Positions 57,251 through 64,000 of a stretch of DNA of 64,000 nucleotides are shown in pieces. Positions within the stretch are counted from its first letter, which is position 1. Each line of letters starts with the position of its first letter. The stretch lies in the NCBI RefSeq assembly GCF_029784135.1, contig NC_073746.1, forward strand, positions 255,052,494-255,116,493, in the 5' to 3' direction. The DNA comes from Toxorhynchites rutilus septentrionalis. Lineage: Eukaryota > Arthropoda > Insecta > Diptera > Culicidae. The notes under the pieces are model-generated. The model worked only from the letters and a program-made list of their open reading frames with translations, was not told the origin of the DNA and ran no database searches. A program made the position numbers and the translations under genes.

Positions 57251-57599
57251 CATAATACTGACAATTGTTGATTTTCGAACGAAGTATGAAAGCTGTATGA
57301 ATCTACGTCTGTTATGCGGACAAACAGTGATTTTTCGGAATCGTTTTTTCAAAATTGCTCAAATGTTTTCGAACAAAAAAAGTTTGTTTGCATGATAAGC
57401 AAACGTATTACATTGTGTAGAATGCGAAACAGCGAAAAAGTCGCTTTTGTTTATTTTGTCGTTTACGTCTTCTATGCAAACATGGACAGTGTAGTGTAGT
57501 GGACAAATATATCGGTATGAAATGAAAAATCGATTTCTTTCTTGTTTTCCAAAAAATCTGTGAACCAACACAATTTTTTGCCAACTACTACATGTGCTG

Positions 57600-57990
57600 A
57601 AAAGTTCGGGGTTTTCCAACAGATGGCGCCACTAAAAAATGAACACGATTCATTTCGAGAGGTTCATCTGTCACTAGCTTATGTGTGAAGTTTCATGACA
57701 TTTCGTTAATTTGTTCACAAACTACAGTTGTTTAAGTGTCAATACCTGAGCATTCGTATAGAACATGAAAAAAGAGGAATACTATATTTTGATCAAACTC
57801 TGATGAGAAAAACTCCTGAACAATCAATGCAGTGGTTGACGAAATGTTATTTCACTTCTGCTTCTTCGAGAATAACAGTTTATCGGTGGTTTAGTGAATT
57901 TAAAATGGGTCGTACGAGCATCGCAATTGCACTTTCCTCTGGAAGGGCAAAAGAGGCTACGAATCTAGGCTACAGAATCGTTTTTAACTG
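57600..57990 (+). pseudogene. Mariner transposase N-terminal fragment
   Basis: Reads EQSMQWLTKCY, then SSRITVYRWFSEFKMGRTSI and SSGRAKEATN, matching the second helix-turn-helix and 'GRP' linker of irritans-type mariners. The catalytic part is missing. The likely outer end is near 57592 (acatgtgctgaaaagttcgg). Confidence 0.7.
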
Positions 57991-58429
57991 GCTCTAATTC
58001 AAAAATTACGTTGCGTATGTCAATTCTGTTGCTACCATTTGAAAGATAAGAGAATGTTTTACAGGATACAATTGTGAAAAATCCAAATTAGTGAATTTCA
58101 ATAACATTTTAGAAGTGAAAACTTAATAATTAGAGGTTTTGGAGGTTATTCATAGTTTTATCTAAAATATACATAATAAACTTGAATGTTTCTATCAACC
58201 AAATTGAAGCTCTCTAACCGTCCTTTGAAACCCAAGTCAGTATATAATCGAGTACGATCTGCAATACATAAATGGTTTTTTCCGCACTAAACTCAGTTCT
58301 GTCAAAAGACTTCCGTTATTGGTAGTAAATCAATTAGCGTATTAACCATATGCTTTTAACTGCTCACAAAAACACTTCTCACAAGCCTCATTACTCACAC
58401 ACTCTTTACAGATGCACGGGCCGAAGGTT

Positions 58430-58845
58430 GTGCAGTCCACTGATCATTCAACAAGAGCCAAAGGTTGTACCGCTCATGACAACTCTACACGAGCTGATAA
58501 TTGCGCCGGCTAGTGACCATTTTATCCTGGATTCCTCGAGTCGAAAAAGACGCACCACGCTAGATATGGGGTACAGACTAGGGAGCGTTGCTGATTAATG
58601 GTCAGCTGCATCCCAAAAGGAAGTAGCCCGTGTCGGGCACACGTACAGAGCATCGAAGACTGCAACATACCAATTATGAGAACACTTGTAATACTAACCT
58701 CGAGCCAACCGCGAGTAATCGGTTACATATTACTAACATAGTTGTAAGACAAAAATTGTCAAAATATTGGACTCCCGGCCCCGTCAGGCTAACGCCACAT
58801 GTGCCTTAATAAAAAATACATTTTGGGAAAAAAAAAGCCTCATTA
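58430..58845 (+). mobile_element. LINE-like 3' end
   Basis: Ends gtcaggctaacgccac...ccttaataaaaaatacattttggg and an A-run. It holds the hairpin 'cctcgagccaaccgcgagtaatcggtt' (58699-58725), also found in the 3' UTRs at 41393 and 53324. The coding part is not recognisable. Confidence 0.55.
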
Positions 58846-59185
58846 CTAACAAATTCATGAATAACTATAACAAGGGATTAGCAGAGAACATTTCCGAACG
58901 CTGTTACAAATTGCTTCGATTCAATTCATCAGACAAAAACGAGAACTGCCCTTGACCGTGAAAGTCTAACTAACTAATAACTACATTCGTTTAATCGAAG
59001 TTCTCGATGTCTTTCAGTCCGAAAGCAGTAATGGAAAATGAGTCCACTTATCAACAGAAATTACTCGCTCTTCCCTATTGGAACCTAATCTGCTACCATT
59101 AGCATTGTATCGATGTATCAAGTTCCAGTGGAGATTTTGTTTGGCCAACTTTCCCCACAGACAACGTTATCTCAATGTTCCCACA

Positions 59186-59219
59186 CCCCCCCCCCCCAAC
59201 CCCCCCACACACACACACA
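59186..59219. repeat. C-run and CA-run
   Basis: A mostly-C tract (with AA interruption) followed by a short CACA run. Confidence 0.9.
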
Positions 59220-59534
59220 ATACCAATAACACGCTTCAGCAGTACGAAGCGTGGGGCGAAGCGAAGACGTACGCAAGACGGTCCTGACCTATGCCCTCAA
59301 AAGCAAACGGTTGACTTGCCCAACCTAGAGCGCTACTCGAAATAAAAAAAAAATGAAAACAATTTCACATTCTCGACCACTTCATGATTTTCCTTTCTGT
59401 CCTTCACTGGTTCGAAATTCAAGTGAATGTATTCTCCCACAATGAACACTTTCTTTCAAACTTCGACAACTTTCATTCATCCTCTTTGTTCGCGAGTTCA
59501 CGTATTTTATTCATTCATTCATTCGCTCAGCCGA

Positions 59535-60300
59535 TCCGCTCAGTTGAGGGCGCGTAGAACCGGTTCGGCGTGTTTTCCAGTGAAAATCGGGGAAAATCTC
59601 CTTGCTACCGAAGACTGTATGGCGTACACTTTGGACCGGCGCCCTGCGATTCGTTTCGCGTCCCGACAAAGAGAGTTCGGTGTGGTAAAGGTCGACTCTG
59701 CAGTTCCAGCGGGCCTGGAATGGGATTGATTAGTTACGATAGCGAACTGGCAACGGACAGACACGTGTGCGCGTATCGCGGAATGTAAAACTGATGGTCA
59801 GTGAGCGCTGTGTTTTCTCTAGTAAATCGTCTCCGGAAAGGGGTCATAAAGTTAATTCTATATACCTTCGCTCACAGGCGTTGCTGGTGAGTTGTGAATT
59901 GTGCTGGAAATCCGTTTAAGTGTTGCACCACCTATCAACAGTGGCGATCGGAGTTCTTCTGGGATATTAAAAATCGTGCCAAGGAACTACTACGTGCTGG
60001 CGTTGGTCGAATCCAAAGTGTGTTAATAATCTCGAAGTGGAGGTTAGTTCTTGTTAAATCTAGTGTTTCCATTCACGTTCTCCGAACTGGGTGGAGAGTG
60101 TGTTGTTGTAGATTGTGCTTTGCATGACACGACACTTGCCGTGGTTTTGTGTAACAACAGCTCGGTGGGGAAAGTGTGAAAAAGCTGATACGGAACCAGC
60201 ATGCAAGTGAACAACTACCACCCATCGCCACCCACTGAAGGATTTCATCGAGTGGTTGGGTCGAATGGAGAAGGAAAATTATAAAAAACGCTCCTAGAAC
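59535..60300 (+). promoter_or_regulatory. Possible host promoter and 5' untranslated region
   Basis: TCAGTTGAG at about 59537 matches the arthropod initiator. About 700 bp downstream is GC-richer than the rest and not similar to any repeat in the window, with many short frames and no ATG that opens a long frame. That fits a long 5' untranslated exon. Without a downstream exon this stays weak. Confidence 0.25.
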
Positions 60301-62840
60301 TCCCGTCCTGTTGGTAGCAAAAGTTGGTCGCTGCAGAAAATGTGAAATGATTTATTAATTGCATGCATTCTACGTTATGAACCAACAAGGAAAAACGCAA
60401 AATGCTGAATAAAATAAGTTTGCGTGCAGTGCCATGAATGAGAAGAAAATTATGAATCGTGGAAGCGTTAATCAGCTGCAGTGAATATAGTTCCGCTGTC
60501 AGAAATGCTAGTTTGTGGGGTTTAATGTGCTTCTCTACTCGAAAAGCTGTGGCGACGATACGAAACAAAACATTGCATGTTTTTAAGGGATTTGCAGTTT
60601 TTATGATGAGGTGATTTCCCATTGGAACTTCGACTCAATTTTCTCGGTAAATATGATTCTTCTTGTTTTAATTATTCTAACTATCAAAAAATTATCATCA
60701 TTCTACTGTCGTTACCCCGCATCGATCGTATTCCAATGTACCAGTAGCAATTGCTTTTCTCATGCGACGACGAATGATTTCAACAGTTTCCGACTCGAAA
60801 TAGAAAAACAACCTTGAGGATTAATGATTTAGTACTATAGAACACAAGCCGAAAAATTAGACCTACTGGCACCATCTCTAGTTCAGACCAGGCACTTCCC
60901 ATCCCACCCACGTGGTATCAACATGTTTATTTGTTAAAACCAAATGCACTTCCTTACAGTGTCTTGTTCAGCACACTTGTACGGTATTCTTTGAGTCGGT
61001 TCATTTTTTGGCCCGCCATGATTTCCATGAGTGTTAGAGACAACCCATTTCTCGTCCCAGTGATGATTCATTTTAAAAATTAAATAGCTTTCTTTACGTT
61101 TTTTTACGTAATTTGTTTCTGGAAGTACGTGGAAATTCCCTCAACGATCCCGCCAGCTGATTTGCCATGTGCATCCAGGTTTGGAACAGATAATATACTA
61201 ATACATGTTCCCCATACACGTATCGTTTTTTTTCTACTTGGTCTGTAGTTCAACTTTTAGGAAGCAGAAAAATAAAATGTATCGAAAATTCAATATTGTC
61301 TGTCATTCACTACATTTTGAATATAATTTCATGCAAATATTGGCCGCGACTACGCTGGCCAACGCGACTTGTGCAATTTTGTGCCACCTTTCGAGCGTTT
61401 CGGCTGGCATCTCACAAATGACACACGTAATTCCATCTTCCGACGCCTCAGTTATTGCATATAGACCCCACGAAAAGTAGTAGAGGTATCGAATCACACG
61501 GAGATTAATTACTCGTCAAACTAGCATTTTAATTGGATCACTGTTTCCCAGGATGTGTGTGGCAAAGCGCCGTCTTGTTGAAACCATGTTTTGGTCAGAT
61601 CCAATGCTTGCATTTGGGGACAACAATGTTTGCGATCTTCGACCGATTGCGGACTCAATTGACGGTAAAGTGGAGACTATCTTCATCTTTGAGAAAATAC
61701 AGACCAATTATTCCGCTGATCCGTTCCGAACAGTTCATTTTTCTGGGTGCATTCGCCGCGAGCTGTCGGAAAGAAATATATCAAAAATTAACCCCCAAAA
61801 AAATTATCCTGTATGTGCAACAACTCTCGATCTTCTTACAGACAAAGCAGATTGTTCAAAATTGTAACATAATATTCCATCTCGATTTCTCCAATATTTC
61901 TCTCTCTCTCTCATATATCACATATGAATGTATCGATGTTTGAGTTCAACGTGGTTTGACATATACTACACACATCACATTCTTTGTAGAGTCCAAACAT
62001 GCCTGTCACGATCAGGGGTATGACAAAAACGTCAAATCCCTCATATTGCCAGTGTACCCAATATTGCTGCGGTTCACTGACATTTTGGTTCTGTTAATTA
62101 CTGATGTTTACAACTCGGTTCGGTTATATAGTCGAATAGTTTCTAACTTTAAACTCCATGTTAAATGTGAACACCTCCATGTGAAACCGAAATATGAAAA
62201 TCGCTCATGCAGTTAGAAATAAAGCAGCGCGTTTTCCTTTATTTTTACTATCTCCGTGATTTCAATCCTTTTAAATGATATGTTAGTAAACAAATGACGC
62301 CATATTGATTTTGATTTTGGGTAGCCTATATTCAATTGATATCTAACCCCTGGACACGATAGTGTCTTATTACTTAGTGTTTCCTAATAGATGAATTTAA
62401 GAAATAATTGAAGCACTGCTCATATAATTAATATTTTCTGTACATTACACTGCGATGGACAAAGAGAAGCAATTGTGGTTTTTAATGTTATAATTACCTA
62501 TATTTCTGCATTTGAATCTTCAAGTAGATAATGAAACAACCAGATCAGTACTAAAATTGAAATAATATTGGCATTATAACTGCTCGGATTCGACATCGAA
62601 TTATTCCACATACTCAGCATTTACGCATACCGTTGGTGTAAGTTACTCCACCATCTTTATGCGATTGATCGTGGTATCGGTAAATCATGTTGCTAAAATT
62701 ACCACCATTGCAGATTGCCTTTACAAATTCAATTATTTGAAAAAACACGAACCTGCTGTTGAAATCATATCCCACTGTATTCAGGAACCTAGTGATTACG
62801 TCTAGCTATGCGAACAAATGTTCATTGAAACGATTGCAGG
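60301..62840. other. No gene recognised (2.5 kb)
   Basis: AT-rich, few repeats. Frames of 90-136 codons (for example 61533-61943) have no motif. Includes a short (CT)n run near 61892. Confidence 0.35.
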
Positions 62841-62917
62841 CAGGGTTGCCAACTATAATTTGAAAAAATCAGGAAGAATGAAAATAAAAATCAGGATAAA
62901 TCAGGAAAGCTCATATT
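62841..62917. mobile_element. hAT-type end fragment (CAGGGTTGCCA)
   Basis: cagggttgccaactataatt with 'atcagga' repeats behind it, like the element at 41954. Cut by the mariner end at 62918. Confidence 0.55.
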
Positions 62918-63090
62918 AGGTTGTCCTAAAAGTTGATGTCGATTTTTGGGAAAACAAAAACATCATTTTCAATCAAAGCATTATAATTTAATTTTATATA
63001 CATAAGTCAGTTTCACAATCTTTCGCCATATTTCGCACAGCTTAAATATTCTATCCTCCCAGAACATGTTTGCTTCCTCGTCGAATACTG
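62918..63090 (-). pseudogene. Mariner 3' end with transposase C-terminal fragment
   Basis: Begins ttaggttgtcctaaaagttg, a mariner-type TIR. The minus strand reads EEANMFWEDRIFKLCEIWRKIV, resembling the last helix of a mariner transposase. The rest is absent. Confidence 0.65.
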
Positions 63091-63176
63091 CTGCGAGCCA
63101 TACGTGTGAGAAACATGTTGAAACATGTAGCTCATGGTACACAATCCATTTCAAATCCCACCGGAAACAGTGTATA

Positions 63177-64000
63177 AAGGGTGAGTCACATCAAATTGCA
63201 TCACGGAAAAAACGCTGTAGAAATTCGCCCAGTAGACCGATCCTTTTGAAAATTTTAGAGAGTAAAATAAAAACTATTAAACAACTTTTGGCATTTTCTT
63301 TTTATTCATACTTCGAGCCCAAGCCGGTATGCTCGCACCTTCCTCTTTACCCCGTCCATAAGGTTCTGTACAACGTCAGGTTGTACTTTTTTTTGAACAG
63401 AAATCCATTTTCTCTTGAAGTCCGCCTCCGATTTGACAACTTTTGGGTTCTTCCGGAGGGCCTGCTTCATAATCGCCCAATATTTCTCTATTGGGCGAAG
63501 CTCCGGCGCGTTGGGCGGGTTCATTTCCTTTGGCACGAAGGTGACCCCGTTGGCTTCGTACCACTCCAACACGTCCTTTGAATAGTGGCACGAAGCGAGA
63601 TCCGGCCAGAAGATGGTGGGCCCTCGTGCTGCTTCAATAGTGGTAGTAAGCGCTTCTGTAGGCACTCCTTAAGGTAAACCTGCCCGTTTACCGTGTCGGT
63701 CATCACGAAGGGGGCGCTCCGCTTTCCGCAAGAGCAGATCGCTTGCCACACCATGTACTTTTTGGCAAACTTGGATAGTTTCTGCTTGCGAATTTCCTTC
63801 GGAACGCTGAATTTGTCCTCTGCGGAGAAGAACAACAGGCCCGGCAGCTGACGAAAGTCCGCCTTGACGTAGGTTTCGTCGTCCATTACCAGGCAATGCG
63901 GCTTCGTCAGTATTTCGGTGTACAGCTTCCGGGCTCGCGTCTTCCCCACCATGTTTTGCCTTTCGTCGCGGTTAGGATCCTTCTGAACCTTGTATGTACG
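63177..64000 (-). mobile_element. Tc1/mariner DD37E-type element, second copy, runs off right edge
   Basis: The TIR starts aagggtgagtcacatcaaat at 63177 after TA (63175-63176). It is nearly identical to 42921-44194 over the shared part, with the same length of sequence between TIR and stop codon. Confidence 0.92.
63306..64000 (-). pseudogene. DD37E-type transposase, frameshifted, catalytic Glu present
   Basis: The C-terminal frame (63665-63306) contains FWPDLASCHYSKDVLEWYE, then PNAPELRPIEKYWAIM: the second Asp and the Glu lie 37 residues apart. The upstream frame (63952-63521) has MDDETYVKADFRQ. A missing C near 63616 relative to the other copy shifts the frame just before the second Asp, so no full protein results. 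The N-terminus lies beyond the window. Confidence 0.88.

Noticed and set aside
59427..59729. 100-codon frame as a host protein
   Set aside because: Low-complexity Thr/Ser/His start, no domain, and an initiator motif lies inside it; an untranslated region is more likely.
61533..61943. 136-codon plus-strand frame
   Set aside because: An overlapping 104-codon frame in another phase is equally open, and neither has a recognisable motif.

Overview
The window looks like eukaryotic, AT-rich, repeat-dense DNA from an insect, most likely a mosquito (inference). Support comes from Tc1/mariner transposases with DD37E spacing (a group established in mosquitoes), DD34D mariners, I-type and RTE-type LINE remnants with an insect gypsy/errantivirus-like relic, a tRNA-derived SINE with intact A and B boxes, and many TIR elements and foldback repeats. 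No intact protein-coding host gene is visible. The only host-like coding signal is a short candidate first exon near 53.83 kb: a signal-peptide-like start that runs into a strong splice donor. The window is best read as an intron or intergenic region built by layered transposon insertion.

Layout. 1-3.15 kb is an I-superclade LINE on the minus strand, internally deleted and frameshifted, running off the left edge. 5-12.6 kb is a cluster of large palindromic elements: a foldback at 5.15-5.98 kb, a head-to-head pair of P-like miniature elements at 6.68-7.53 kb, a foldback family at 7.75-8.52 and 9.03-11.26 kb, and another inverted-repeat family to about 12.6 kb. 12.7-15.4 kb shows nothing recognisable. 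15.4-20.5 kb holds a LINE 3' end, a Helitron end, an RTE-like reverse transcriptase relic, and a gypsy/errantivirus-like relic split by a hAT element. 22.5-23.0 kb is a two-way mariner mosaic.

28.5-35.4 kb is a minus-strand Helitron carrying four later insertions: a 3.6-kb THAP-containing P-like element (itself holding a hexanucleotide satellite and a mariner), two SINE copies, and a 1.4-kb element with a 9-bp target duplication. 37.3-37.7 kb is a minisatellite. 41.9-45.7 kb is a four-level nest: TTAA element > hAT > Helitron > DD37E element, each with its own target duplication. 46.1-49.3 kb is a 3.2-kb element with inverted arms of about 0.33 kb and an embedded pogo-like MITE. 51.3-53.5 kb is a LINE 3' half broken by a 370-bp insertion and by a second Tc1/mariner relic that is itself split by a SINE. 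55.3-57.3 kb is a repeat carrying a TATA plus initiator promoter. The right edge holds a mariner 3' end and a second DD37E copy running off the window.

How the parts relate. The elements act as molecular clocks for each other. The autonomous P-like copy (28.96-32.59 kb) and the short 0.41-kb pair (6.69-7.52 kb) share both ends and appear to be parent and deletion derivative. The two DD37E copies have different lesions. LINE 3' ends at 41.4, 53.3 and 58.7 kb share one conserved hairpin.
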